53,777 bases of DNA from NCBI GenBank assembly GCA_035289905.1, contig DATDVT010000026.1, positions 1-53,777 on the forward strand, read 5' to 3'. Source of the stretch: DATDVT01 sp035289905 (GTDB lineage: Archaea; Nanobdellota; Nanobdellia; SCGC-AAA011-G17; GW2011-AR18). This document shows positions 7,405 through 15,672 of this stretch, piece after piece; the stretch's first letter is position 1, and every line of letters begins with the position of its first letter. The position numbers and the translations under genes are program-made. The notes under the pieces were generated by a model. The model made no database searches and was not told the DNA's origin. It worked only from the letters and a program-made list of their open reading frames with translations.

Positions 7405-7632
7405 TTTTGGAATATTTATTTATTATTGGTTTTTTTATAGCTTATCTGCAGATCCTGTTGAAGCACAAGAGTTTCTCAAGAAAACGATAAGCAAGAGAAA
7501 ACCAAAGTATATCCAAACTGATGCTGGAATGTTTTATTCTTTAAGTGACGTTAACTTTACAGCTCAGCTCAAGGTCATTGTGATATAAAAAACTATTCTG
7601 CTAAAAAAATTAGTGATTCTTTTTCTAAATAG
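7397..7632 (+). pseudogene. DDE-type transposase relic
   Basis: The open stretch 7442-7588 reads LSADPVEAQEFLKKTISK then RKPKYIQTDAGMFYSLSD. The order helix-FLKK-(12)-YIQTDAG--Y matches the region around the second catalytic aspartate of DDE/rve-type IS transposases. After TAA at 7586 the coding sense continues in another frame (GHCDIKNYSAKKISD) to TAG 7632, so at least one frameshift has occurred. The first catalytic Asp and the Glu region are not seen. The fragment fills most of the 346-nt gap between the coiled-coil operon and Topo VI; nothing else is seen there except the hairpin and promoter. Confidence 0.5.
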
Positions 7633-7672
7633 ACTATTATACCACAAGTTAATATTATTTTCAAGAGAATAA

Positions 7673-7683
7673 CTTTATAAAGG
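7673..7683 (+). promoter_or_regulatory. TATA box for Topo VI operon
   Basis: CTTTATAAAGG lies about 25-30 nt before ATG 7706, the archaeal TATA-to-start distance. It implies a leaderless or nearly leaderless mRNA and supports ATG 7706 over the upstream TTG at 7694. Confidence 0.6.
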
Positions 7684-7705
7684 AATTATTTTTTTGTCAA
7701 GGATA

Positions 7706-9337
7706 ATGGCAGAAAAAGTAGCAGCAGAGTTAATGGCAGAGAATCAAAGAAGTATTTCTGTTTCAGAATTTTTTGCAAAGAATAGACATCTTTTAGGTTT
7801 TGATAATCCTTTAAAGGCATTAATGACTACTGTAAAAGAAGGAGTTGATAATTCTTTAGATGCAGCTGAGGAAGCAGGAATTTTACCAAGTTTAAAGATA
7901 GAAATATATGCTGTTAAAGATAGAGAAGATAGATATATTATTATTGTCGAGGATAATGGTCCAGGTATTATAAAAGAGCAAATTCCTAATATTTTTGGTA
8001 AATTATTATATGGAAGTAAGTTTCATACTAAACGGCAGCAAAGAGGTCAACAAGGTATTGGAATTAGTGCTGCAGCAATGTATGGTCAATTGACTACAGG
8101 AAAAGGTATTAAAATAACTTCTAGAATCTCTAAGAATCATCCTGCACATTATTTTTATTTGCAATTGAATACTAATACCAATGAAGCTGAGATTGTTAAA
8201 AATGAGCAAGTTGAATGGGATAAAGAACATGGAGTTAGATTAGAAATTGAATTAGAAGCTAAATATCAAAAAGGTAAGAAGGGTGTTGAAGAATTTTTAA
8301 AACAAACTTCTGTTGCTAATCCTCATTGTATGATTGAATATTTGAGTCCATTAGGCGAAAAAATAATTTTTCCTAGATCCACTGATAAATTACCTAAACA
8401 AGGCAAAGAGATTAAACCTCATCCTTATGGTATTGAGTTAGGTATGTTAATTAATATGTTAAAGAGTTCTTCAGCTTCTACAATCTCTGGATTTTTACAG
8501 AGTGAATTTTGTAGGGTTAGTGATAAAGTTGCTAAAGAAATTTGTGATAAAGCTGGAATATATGAGAAATCAAGACCATCAACAATAGCTAGGAATGAAG
8601 TAGAACATTTGTTTGATGCAATGCAAAAAGTGAAAATAATGGCACCACCTACAGACTGTCTAAGTCCAATAGGCGAGCAATTATTAGATAAGAGTTTAAG
8701 AAACGAATATCAAGCAGAATTTTATACCGCTGTCACTAGAAGTCCTGTTGTTTATAGAGGTATACCATTCCAGATTGAAGTTTCAATGTGTTATGGAGGA
8801 GATTTAGAAAAAGAAGATTTGGTTAAAGTAATTAGATTAGCAAATAGAGTTCCACTTTTATATCAACAGGGTGCTTGTGGTATAAATAAAGCAATATTAG
8901 AAACTAATTGGAGAAGTTATGGTTTAAATCAAAGTAAAGGTGCATTACCTTCTGGTCCTTGTGTTCTTGTTGTGCATATAGCTTCAGTTTGGGTGCCTTT
9001 TACTTCAGAGAGTAAAGAGGCTATTGCACACTATCCAGATATAATTAAAGAAATGAAATTGGCTTTACAGGATTGTGGTAGAAATTTATCTAAGTACATA
9101 AGAAAGAATGTTAGAATTAAGGAGCAAAAAGAGAGAGCAAGTTTATTTGAGAAATATATTCCAGAGGTTGCTGTAGCAATTTCTAAATTAAGTGAATATG
9201 ATGTTAAAAAGATAAATGAAAAATTAATGATAGGATTAAGGAAAAATTTACCTCTTTTAGTTGGGATAAGTCATGAAAAATTAAGGAAAGAAATGGAACA
9301 TGGAGAAGAAAAACAAATCACCCTTGCAGAAAGCTAA
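7706..9337 (+). CDS. top6B: DNA topoisomerase VI subunit B (ATPase)
   Basis: A 543-aa GHKL ATPase subunit of the type IIB topoisomerase that passes one duplex through another and decatenates chromosomes. ATP-binding motifs are clear: the N-box with E45 and N49 (VKEGVDNSLDA), EDNGPGI at 82-88, and GQQGIGIS at 114-121. The middle holds the H2TH-like domain and the C-terminal half the transducer region ending near CGINKAILETNWRSYGL. Length is normal. The start is set at ATG 7706 from the TATA spacing and family N-termini; TTG 7694 is in frame. It overlaps the A-subunit gene by 38 nt, consistent with a coupled B-A operon. Confidence 0.95.
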   Translation: MAEKVAAELMAENQRSISVSEFFAKNRHLLGFDNPLKALMTTVKEGVDNSLDAAEEAGILPSLKIEIYAVKDREDRYIIIVEDNGPGIIKEQIPNIFGKLLYGSKFHTKRQQRGQQGIGISAAAMYGQLTTGKGIKITSRISKNHPAHYFYLQLNTNTNEAEIVKNEQVEWDKEHGVRLEIELEAKYQKGKKGVEEFLKQTSVANPHCMIEYLSPLGEKIIFPRSTDKLPKQGKEIKPHPYGIELGMLINMLKSSSASTISGFLQSEFCRVSDKVAKEICDKAGIYEKSRPSTIARNEVEHLFDAMQKVKIMAPPTDCLSPIGEQLLDKSLRNEYQAEFYTAVTRSPVVYRGIPFQIEVSMCYGGDLEKEDLVKVIRLANRVPLLYQQGACGINKAILETNWRSYGLNQSKGALPSGPCVLVVHIASVWVPFTSESKEAIAHYPDIIKEMKLALQDCGRNLSKYIRKNVRIKEQKERASLFEKYIPEVAVAISKLSEYDVKKINEKLMIGLRKNLPLLVGISHEKLRKEMEHGEEKQITLAES

Positions 9338-10400
9338 AGAAGCCTTGGATGAATTAGGTAAGGATTTAGTTAAACAGATAAATAAAATAGAGAACCCAAC
9401 AATTAATTTACCAGTTAGAGGATTGAGCAACATTAATTATAATAAAACTAAAGGAACATTGGAGTTAGGAGATAAGATGGCTTCAAGGTCATTCTTTAAT
9501 TTGGGGCATGCTAAGAAATTTATGCAGACATTAGAGGTGGCTGCAGTTAGTAAGGAATTATTAAATGTTGGAAAACATGCATCTCTTAGAGATGTTTTTT
9601 ATCAAGTAAAAAGAACTATTCCACATACTAATATCAATATGGTTGATGATCAAGTTGAGACTGATTCTGCTTTGGAGGATTTAGAATTAATTACTGGTTG
9701 TTCTAGAGAACAGTTGAATGTTAATGCTAATAAAAATGGTTCTGTTGCTGGGAAAGTTGTAATTGAAGATAGAGGGGATACTATTGATTGGTCTAAGTTA
9801 GGTTCAGGCGGTTGGAGTATTCCTAGTAATGTTGAAGAAATTGAATTTAAGAAGGTTAATGCTAAATATTTATTATACATGGAAAAGGCAGCAATTTTTG
9901 AAAGACTTCTAGAAGATCGTTATTGGGATAAACAGAATTGTATTATTATGTCTTCACAAGGTCAGACAACAAGAGGTATTAGAAGATTATTACAGAGATT
10001 AAGTACTGAGCATGATATGCCTATTTATGTATTAACTGATCTCGATAGCTGGGGGCACTATATTTATTCTGTAGTAAAATATGGAAGTATTGCTTTAGCT
10101 CACATGAGTGAGCAGTTAACTATCCCTAGTGTAAAATACTTAGGTATAAGGGTGAGTGATGTTGAAGAATATGGTTTGCAGAAAAATTTAATTAAATTGA
10201 ATGAAAAAGATATTGCTAGATTAAATCAAATATCAGGTTATGATTGGTTTAAAGATCATCAAGGTTGGCAAAAAGAATTTAAGGCTTTTAAACAAATGAA
10301 GGCTAAAGCAGAGATTCAAGCTTTGAGTGCAAGAGGAATTAGTTTTATTTCTGATAAATATTTACCGGAAAAGGTAAAAAGGCAGGATTTCTTAGACTAG
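9300..10400 (+). CDS. top6A: DNA topoisomerase VI subunit A (Spo11 homologue)
   Basis: A 366-aa DNA-cleaving subunit, homologous to eukaryotic Spo11. The catalytic tyrosine is Y101 in SLRDVFYQVKR within the winged-helix (CAP-like) domain. The Toprim domain shows its glutamate in LLYMEKAAIFERL and the acidic pair in VLTDLDSWGHYIYS (the common form is TDxDPWG). It makes an A2B2 enzyme with the upstream subunit. The start at ATG 9300 lies inside top6B and is in a different frame, typical of coupled synthesis. No unusual truncation. Confidence 0.95.
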   Translation: MEKKNKSPLQKAKEALDELGKDLVKQINKIENPTINLPVRGLSNINYNKTKGTLELGDKMASRSFFNLGHAKKFMQTLEVAAVSKELLNVGKHASLRDVFYQVKRTIPHTNINMVDDQVETDSALEDLELITGCSREQLNVNANKNGSVAGKVVIEDRGDTIDWSKLGSGGWSIPSNVEEIEFKKVNAKYLLYMEKAAIFERLLEDRYWDKQNCIIMSSQGQTTRGIRRLLQRLSTEHDMPIYVLTDLDSWGHYIYSVVKYGSIALAHMSEQLTIPSVKYLGIRVSDVEEYGLQKNLIKLNEKDIARLNQISGYDWFKDHQGWQKEFKAFKQMKAKAEIQALSARGISFISDKYLPEKVKRQDFLD

Positions 10401-10470
10401 TCTTTTGATTGTAAATATACTTTATAAATTCTTTATTAGCTTATTCATTAGAGGTTTAATCGAAATCAAA

Positions 10471-11001
10471 CTAGAGTAATTCCCTCTTAAGCATTTTATG
10501 AGCATTATTTATTTTTTTAAAAAGTTCAAGATCCCCTTGAGTCATGTCAGGATGATAGATTTTTGCTAGTTCTTTATATTTTTGATCTATAAGAGCAATA
10601 TCTGAAGAATCAATATCTACACCTAATGTTTCTCTAGCTTGAATACGCTGTTCTTCAATATCCTTATTTTCTGAAAATTCATCAAGGAATTCATTCATTG
10701 TTATTTTGTTTTCAATTAAATCATTAACTTTAAATTCAACTATTTTAGACACAACAAAGAGATTTTCAACATGATTTCTTGCTCTTTTATAATTATAATA
10801 TAAACGAGAATTTTCCATAAACCAGCAAACAGAGGCATGTGTATTCTTTAGAGCCATACTTTCTTCAAAGATTATATCATCTTCAGATACACCTATTTTT
10901 TTTAATGTTGCAATAATCTTGTTTCTATATTGAATAGCTCTTCTATCATGTGCGCTAGTTATTGGTAAAATCCCAAATTCATACCCTTTTATTGTTATCA
11001 T
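10471..11001 (-). CDS. C-terminal J-domain protein
   Basis: A 176-aa protein whose last 60 residues form a DnaJ domain: VDIDSSDIALIDQKYKELAK, IYHPDMTQGD, FKKINNAHKML. The HPD tripeptide that stimulates Hsp70 ATPase activity is present. The N-terminal 100 residues (starting MITIKGYEFGILPITSAHD) are a helical domain that I do not recognise. A stand-alone C-terminal J-domain with an extra N-terminal module suggests a co-chaperone or a scaffold; no DnaK gene is in the window. It stands between Topo VI and the toxin-antitoxin pair without overlaps. Confidence 0.75.
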   Translation of the reverse strand: MITIKGYEFGILPITSAHDRRAIQYRNKIIATLKKIGVSEDDIIFEESMALKNTHASVCWFMENSRLYYNYKRARNHVENLFVVSKIVEFKVNDLIENKITMNEFLDEFSENKDIEEQRIQARETLGVDIDSSDIALIDQKYKELAKIYHPDMTQGDLELFKKINNAHKMLKRELL

Positions 11002-11048
11002 TGTTAAAGATTGAATAGAAAGTTTTTTAAAACTTGGCTTTTAGAATT

Positions 11049-11318
11049 TCAATTTTTGTATATATTATCATGATGGTCAAAGTCATCAAAATTGATTTCT
11101 TGTTTTTCTTTATTAAATTGAAATATTAATACAAAATAGTTAATATGTACTCTTTTTGAATCTTTTAATTTATATTTTAAATTTTTATAATGTTCTATGT
11201 TATAAGAATTAACAATTTCATTAATTTTATTTAGTAATTGTTCATAAAGAGTTTTGTCTTTTTTAGAAAGTTTGCTCATTATTTCTTTTAAATTTTCACT
11301 TATTTGTGCCTTGTACAT
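11049..11318 (-). CDS. RelE/ParE-superfamily toxin
   Basis: An 89-aa protein with the fold signature of RelE-type mRNA interferases: a helical N-terminus (SENLKEIMSKLSKKDKTLY), then strands with LKDSKRVHINYFVLIFQF and the C-terminal FDDFDHHDNIYK typical of archaeal RelE members. These toxins cut mRNA in the ribosome. The usual basic and aromatic catalytic residues cannot be verified by eye. It lies 8 nt downstream of the putative antitoxin in the same operon. Confidence 0.78.
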   Translation of the reverse strand: MYKAQISENLKEIMSKLSKKDKTLYEQLLNKINEIVNSYNIEHYKNLKYKLKDSKRVHINYFVLIFQFNKEKQEINFDDFDHHDNIYKN

Positions 11319-11326
11319 TAAACCTC

Positions 11327-11563
11327 TTAGCTCGTTATTTTTCTTAGCTCTTCAATTGAACTAAATTTTATGTACTTACCTTTTCTTATTTTTTCTAATT
11401 TTTCTATATATTCTGGTCTTAATTCTGGTTCTAGAATGGTTTCTTCATATTGTTTTACTATTAAGTCAATTGCTTGAGATTTATCATTAAATCCGAACTT
11501 TGCTTTGACTATGTTAATTACTCTATTTGTGTTTTCTTCAATATTTATCATAGCTTGTACCAT
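11327..11563 (-). CDS. Antitoxin-like protein (DUF2683-type, RHH-like)
   Basis: A 78-aa protein: MVQAMINIEENTNRVINIVK followed by GFNDKSQAIDLIVKQYEE. The short strand, two helices and the sequence pattern resemble ribbon-helix-helix DNA-binding antitoxins and the archaeal DUF2683 family; ELRPEYIEKLEKIRKGK is typical of the tail that wraps the toxin. It precedes the RelE-like toxin by 8 nt. Autoregulation by antitoxin binding to its own promoter would be expected from the family. TATA-like TATATAT stretches lie just upstream (11571-11600). Confidence 0.75.
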   Translation of the reverse strand: MVQAMINIEENTNRVINIVKAKFGFNDKSQAIDLIVKQYEETILEPELRPEYIEKLEKIRKGKYIKFSSIEELRKITS

Positions 11564-11658
11564 ATTATTTCACGTATATAACTATATATTCCATATATAT
11601 AAGCTTTACTATTTATGTGTCTACATTAAATCTAATTTATTTATTATTGTAGATGTAA

Positions 11659-12555
11659 TTAAAAAAATAATTTGTTTTCTTTAAAATTTTTAATTAAATA
11701 TTCTATAAATAGCTTTAAATTGCCTTTTTGTGCTTCTTCTAATGATTTGTAATATTCATATTTTGTGGAGTTACTTATACTAATCATTGAAAACTTGTTT
11801 TTATGCAAAATAAAATTCATTAATAATCTTCCAACTCTTCCGTTGCCATCAACAAATGGATGAATTATTTCAAAACCTGCATGAAAATATGCTGCTGTGA
11901 CTAAAGGATGTAATTCATCTTTATTTTTTGTGTACCATTTTAATAAAGCGCCTATTTCTTTTGGAACTATTTCTGGTTGTGGAGGTAGCCAATTTGTACC
12001 TCTAATAAATACTTGAAGTTTTCTAAATTTGCCTATTTGTGTTTCTAATTCAGGTTTTAATGTATTAATAACTACTAATTTATGCAATTCTAAGATAAAT
12101 TCTTTGTTTATATCTTCTTTATAACTTAATGAGAAATCAAATGCTTTTTTATGATTTACAATTTCATTAATTTCTCTTAATGTTTTTCTAGGTGTAATAT
12201 TTTCAAATAATAATTGGGCTGTTTCTTGTAAATTTATTGTATTACCTTCTATGGCTGTTGAGTTATAAGTAAAATTAGAGATAAATGCTTCATATCTATT
12301 TTCTAGGGTTTCTTTCGGTTCTTGTGAGTATTTTTCTTTGATTTTTTTTAAAAATTCTAGATCTTCTTTTGTTAGTAAAGTATTTAGTAATTGCATTTTT
12401 TTGTCAGCTTCTTTTTCAGCTAATTTTAATTCTTCTTTCTTTAAATCTTTGCCCATATATCTTCTTTTTTTTGTTATTTTATTGTTTTTTCTTATTGAAA
12501 TAGTTCTGTAATAGTATTTTTTGTTATTTTTCTCTTTAATTTCAGTATATACCAT
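11659..12555 (-). CDS. Fic family protein (AMP-transferase type)
   Basis: A 298-aa Fic-domain protein. The catalytic motif HPFVDGNGRVGR lies at residues 232-243 with all hallmark residues. An N-terminal inhibitory helix is present: NSTAIEGN at about 98-105, where the (S/T)xxxE(G/N) glutamate E103 would block ATP in auto-inhibited (class II) Fic proteins. The first 50 residues are a lysine-rich region (KYYYRTISIRKNNK) that may bind nucleic acid. Fic enzymes transfer AMP from ATP to target proteins. It lies in a cluster of toxin-like genes, so a toxin or regulatory role is plausible, target unknown. Confidence 0.85.
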   Translation of the reverse strand: MVYTEIKEKNNKKYYYRTISIRKNNKITKKRRYMGKDLKKEELKLAEKEADKKMQLLNTLLTKEDLEFLKKIKEKYSQEPKETLENRYEAFISNFTYNSTAIEGNTINLQETAQLLFENITPRKTLREINEIVNHKKAFDFSLSYKEDINKEFILELHKLVVINTLKPELETQIGKFRKLQVFIRGTNWLPPQPEIVPKEIGALLKWYTKNKDELHPLVTAAYFHAGFEIIHPFVDGNGRVGRLLMNFILHKNKFSMISISNSTKYEYYKSLEEAQKGNLKLFIEYLIKNFKENKLFF

Positions 12556-12650
12556 AATAATTATACGTCTACTATATTTATAAATCTTTCTTTATTGTAG
12601 ACGTAAGAATGATTAGATAGCTTTAAATGGTTTTTTAATGGATTTTAATT

Positions 12651-13145
12651 ATGATACTTGTAAATTTGTTAGATTTATGGACAGAACAAAAAGTAGAATA
12701 TATTTTAGCTGGAGGTCAAGCTTGTGTTTTGTATGGTGTTCCTAGAATGACTTTTGATATAGATTTATTACTAAATTTAACTCAAGAGAATCTAGAAAGA
12801 TTTGTTAAAGTTCTTGATCCATATGGTTATAGACCAAAAATTCCTATTTCTTTATTAGATTTAAAGGATAAAGATTTAGTTAGTTCTTGGATTAGTCAGA
12901 AAAATATGAAAGCATTGAATCTTTCTTCAGAAGCTAATCCTGAAATAGATGTTTTATTGGATGTTCCTGTAACCTATGAATCTGCAAAACTAAATTGTGA
13001 ATATAAATCTTTTAGATCTATAAAAATACCTTTATTAGGATTAGATGATCTTATACTTTGTAAGAAGGTAGCAGGCAGGCCACAAGATTTGTCAGATTTA
13101 AAGGCTTTAGAATTGATTAAATATAGAAGGTGGAAAGATGAATGA
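12651..13145 (+). CDS. MNT/AbiEii-type nucleotidyltransferase
   Basis: A 164-aa protein of the DNA polymerase-beta nucleotidyltransferase superfamily. It carries the GG-x(8)-YG-PR-T-DID signature: GGQACVLYGVPRMTFDIDLL, residues 21-40, with the metal-binding pair D36/D38. The later segment IPLLGLDDLILCKKVAGRPQD followed by DLKALE is typical of AbiEii/nucleotidyltransferase toxins of two-gene modules. It overlaps by 8 nt a downstream 56-aa ORF. Such pairs act as toxin-antitoxin or abortive-infection systems in bacteria; the target here is unknown. Confidence 0.78.
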   Translation: MILVNLLDLWTEQKVEYILAGGQACVLYGVPRMTFDIDLLLNLTQENLERFVKVLDPYGYRPKIPISLLDLKDKDLVSSWISQKNMKALNLSSEANPEIDVLLDVPVTYESAKLNCEYKSFRSIKIPLLGLDDLILCKKVAGRPQDLSDLKALELIKYRRWKDE

Positions 13146-13308
13146 TCAAGGAGAATTTACTATTGAAGAGATCATTGAATTTTCTAAGTTAACTATAGAA
13201 GAAAGATTACTATGGGTAGAAAGAACTTATGATTTTGTAATGGAAGTTATGGGTGAAGAGGGAAGGAAGAATTTTAATTATTTAAGACATCTTAATGACA
13301 ATTACTAG
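13138..13308 (+). CDS. Small partner protein of the nucleotidyltransferase module
   Basis: A 56-aa ORF starting at ATG 13138, 8 nt before the end of the nucleotidyltransferase gene. It reads MNDQGEFTIEEIIEFSKLTI then EERLLWVERTYDFVMEV and ends HLNDNY. The pattern (I)EEIIEFSKL--EERL-W-E is one I know from tiny proteins encoded beside AbiEii-like nucleotidyltransferases, usually upstream of them. Here it is downstream and coupled by the overlap. It probably acts as a cognate antitoxin or adaptor (inference). Confidence 0.65.
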   Translation: MNDQGEFTIEEIIEFSKLTIEERLLWVERTYDFVMEVMGEEGRKNFNYLRHLNDNY

Positions 13309-13659
13309 TTCTATACTTAATTTTATTAATTTGAAAAGAGGAATGAGAATATGCAACTTGATCATTGTATTTATGCAATTTTAAATCCTTCTCAGTTGGC
13401 TTATTTTTGTAAAAGATTTAATTTTAGCTTTTAGAAGAAATATGTGGAAAATATATTTGAATTTAAATGTTGAAAGTTTAAATTTATTTTATACTTTAAA
13501 TGAGATTACTGGAATTATTCGATAAAAAGAAGAAAAAGAGATAGGATATAATGGTTTGAATTTTACTGAATCTATGAACTTGTATGTTTTTAGGTTAGAA
13601 GAAATCGATAAAAGACTATTTTGAATATATTTTTAAAGAATTTTGTTATTGTAACTTTA
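13309..13659 (+). pseudogene. Degenerate coding-like stretch, no intact gene
   Basis: This 350-nt gap holds three short open pieces in different frames: MQLDHCIYAILNPSQLAYF... (13351-13434), then RRNMWKIYLNLNVESLNLF..., then EIGYNGLNFTESMNLY..., each ended by a stop. Their protein-like composition and succession suggest a decayed gene with several frameshifts, but no family can be recognised. Nothing else is seen. Confidence 0.3.
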
Positions 13660-15042
13660 ATGTTTAATGAAGTTAAGTGGGATAAAGAATTAAGAAAGGT
13701 AATGGTTAAAAGGGGCATTCAAGAGTATAAGCTAAACGCAGGTTTAAAATATGATGAGCAATTAATTAAAAGATTAGATAAAAATTTAACAGATTCAAGT
13801 AAAAAAGTTTTAAAAAATAAAGTAAATAGAAATTTATTTTTGAATTGTTTAGATTTAAGTTTAAGTGATAAATTAGGAAGATTAAATATAGAGTTTTATA
13901 AGAATAGAAATATGATAATTAAGAATAAATATTGCAACTGGAGTAGTTGGAGACAGTTCGCTAGTAATTCTAGGAGTCCTAAATTAAGGAAAGAAGTTTT
14001 CGACGATTTTTTAAAAAAATCTGTAAAACTTAAAAGTAATGTAAAAAAAAGAACAGAGATTGTTGCTAAAGAATATGAAAAATATAATTTAAATGTGGTT
14101 GATTCTTATTGTGAACAGAATTTTTTAACTAAAATTCAATTAAAGAATGTTTTAAAAGAATTAAATGTTAAAAAACAATTTAACAGAGAAATAGAATTAT
14201 TTATGCAAGAAAAATTTAAAAAAGGCTTTGAATATTATGATGATTTATATTATGTTAGAAATGTTTTATTTGATGATTTTAATATAAAAAATGATCCAGT
14301 AAAAGAATGTGACCAAGTTTTTAAAAAAATGGGTTTTGATTTGAAAAAAATAAAAATAGATGATAAAAATAGAAAAAGTAAGACTGCGACAGCTTGTTGT
14401 TTTGGCATTGATCCTGGAAAGGATGTTAGAGTTATGTACAAGAGAGAAAACGGAATAAATGACTTTTCTTCAGTATTTCATGAATTAGGGCATGCTATAC
14501 ATTTTTATGTAATGGATAATCCTTTGTGGTGGAAAAGAAGTTTTGTTCCAAATTCTGTTGCTGAAGTTTTTTCAATTTTAACTGAGAATATATTCTTTGA
14601 TAAGAATTTTTTAAGTAAATATAATTTAGATGTTAATTTGTTAGATAAAAGAAGAAAACTAAACGAAATGTATTTTTTAGCGTTTTATATTCCAAATTCT
14701 TTAGTAAAAATAGAATATTGGGAAGGAAAAATTAAATTTGATGAGATTTCTTCTAGATACTCAGAATTGATTAAAGAGTATATGGGTGTGGATTTAAACG
14801 GGAATTATTGGTTATTACACCATATTTTACCAGAAGAAATCATTTATTGTCCAAGTTATATAATTGCTTCTGTTAGGGTGTTTGAATTAATTAATATTTT
14901 AAAGAAAAAGCATGGTAATGAATGGTGGAATGATAAAGAATCTGGTTATTATTTAAGAGAATTAATGCGATGCGGAGTTGATATTGATTTAGGATTTAGT
15001 AAGTTAGATACTAGTTATTTTAGGAGTGTAATTGATAATTAG
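13660..15042 (+). CDS. M3-like zinc metallopeptidase (oligoendopeptidase-type)
   Basis: A 460-aa protein from ATG 13660; a TTG 39 nt upstream in frame is less likely. The zinc motif VFHELGHAIHFY has its first histidine at residue 274, giving the M3 pattern HExGHxxH, and the third ligand is expected in the helix NSVAEVFSILTE about 30 residues later. Flanking helices fit the closed-clam M3 architecture. Members degrade peptides in the cytoplasm; no signal peptide is visible. It is shorter than typical oligoendopeptidase F (about 600 aa), mostly N-terminally. It converges on the NMD3-like gene without overlap. M32-like peptidases are a less likely alternative. Confidence 0.75.
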   Translation: MFNEVKWDKELRKVMVKRGIQEYKLNAGLKYDEQLIKRLDKNLTDSSKKVLKNKVNRNLFLNCLDLSLSDKLGRLNIEFYKNRNMIIKNKYCNWSSWRQFASNSRSPKLRKEVFDDFLKKSVKLKSNVKKRTEIVAKEYEKYNLNVVDSYCEQNFLTKIQLKNVLKELNVKKQFNREIELFMQEKFKKGFEYYDDLYYVRNVLFDDFNIKNDPVKECDQVFKKMGFDLKKIKIDDKNRKSKTATACCFGIDPGKDVRVMYKRENGINDFSSVFHELGHAIHFYVMDNPLWWKRSFVPNSVAEVFSILTENIFFDKNFLSKYNLDVNLLDKRRKLNEMYFLAFYIPNSLVKIEYWEGKIKFDEISSRYSELIKEYMGVDLNGNYWLLHHILPEEIIYCPSYIIASVRVFELINILKKKHGNEWWNDKESGYYLRELMRCGVDIDLGFSKLDTSYFRSVIDN

Positions 15043-15083
15043 TTTTGGATCTTTTTGTGAAGTTAATTTATTTGAGTGAGAAG

Positions 15084-15407
15084 TTAGGTTCTAATTAAAA
15101 CAGTTGCTCTGTATATTCCTGTTTGTTTATCTTTATGACGACCGTAAAGTTGTTTGGAAATGACTACTTTAGCTTTGAATATTCTTTTTATTTTTGGAGC
15201 TAATGTTGATCTGGCAAATTTTTGTGAGGAAATATAAATATCTATTCCTGTTTTTAGTTTTTCTTCTTTTGAAATCCAAATTTGAGGATATTTTTTAATT
15301 TGTTGATATATAAAATCATAGATTGTTTGTTTATATGGTCTTAACTGGATTTTTGCTTCATAATACATACAATGCTTAGATGCAGTAGATTTGACAGTGA
15401 GGGACAT
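15084..15407 (-). CDS. NMD3-like protein, C-terminal domains only
   Basis: A 107-aa protein: STASKHCMYYEAKIQLRPY, TGIDIYISSQKFARS, then KAKVVISKQLYGRHKDKQTG and YRATVLIRT. These elements correspond to the post-zinc-ribbon region of archaeal NMD3-family proteins, which in eukaryotes is the 60S export adaptor and ribosome-maturation factor. The N-terminal Cys-rich zinc-binding region of full-length NMD3 is missing. The start is uncertain: ATG 15407 overlaps DUF424 by 32 nt; ATG 15368 would avoid overlap. Last gene of the aIF2-beta run, which suits a ribosome-related role. Confidence 0.65.
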   Translation of the reverse strand: MSLTVKSTASKHCMYYEAKIQLRPYKQTIYDFIYQQIKKYPQIWISKEEKLKTGIDIYISSQKFARSTLAPKIKRIFKAKVVISKQLYGRHKDKQTGIYRATVLIRT

Positions 15408-15672
15408 TTTTAAAATAAACTATATTTTCTTCATTAATAAGGTTTAGCTTTTTTGCAAGTTTAATTATATTTTTTCCGATTATATTTATATTAGGACATT
15501 CTTGTAATAAAATTGCTGCTTTTTTTTCATTACAAAGTTGACCTTTATAAAATTGTTCTGATATGTTTATTTCTATTATTTTATCCTTTATTTTTTTTCC
15601 AATTAGGTTTTCATCAGCTATTGCTATTACGTATGATCTAATTGATTCGTGGGTTTTTATATAAAATTTCAT
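15376..15672 (-). CDS. DUF424 family protein
   Basis: A 98-aa archaeal protein: MKFYIKTHESIRSYVIAIAD, ENLIGKKIKD, SEQFYKG and the ending VPHCQIY. The succession K-H-S----V-A-DE-L-GK, then FY-G, ANLVG-like NINIIGK and a terminal GVPHxQ-like element define DUF424, a conserved archaeal family commonly encoded beside translation factors. The function is unknown to me. The start is ATG 15672 because it overlaps the aIF2-beta stop as ATGA (15669-15672); a longer frame to 15696 is not needed. Confidence 0.75.
   Translation of the reverse strand: MKFYIKTHESIRSYVIAIADENLIGKKIKDKIIEINISEQFYKGQLCNEKKAAILLQECPNINIIGKNIIKLAKKLNLINEENIVYFKNVPHCQIYCI

Noticed and set aside
7348..7693. Replication origin at the 7.5-kb skew switch
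   Set aside because: No Orc1/Cdc6 gene, no origin-recognition repeats seen, and a second reversal only 37 kb away; inversion or assembly join explains the pattern better.
12670..12690. ATGGACAGAAC as a fourth copy of the TTTAGGACAGAAC motif
   Set aside because: Only part of the motif matches, and it lies inside the coding region of the nucleotidyltransferase.
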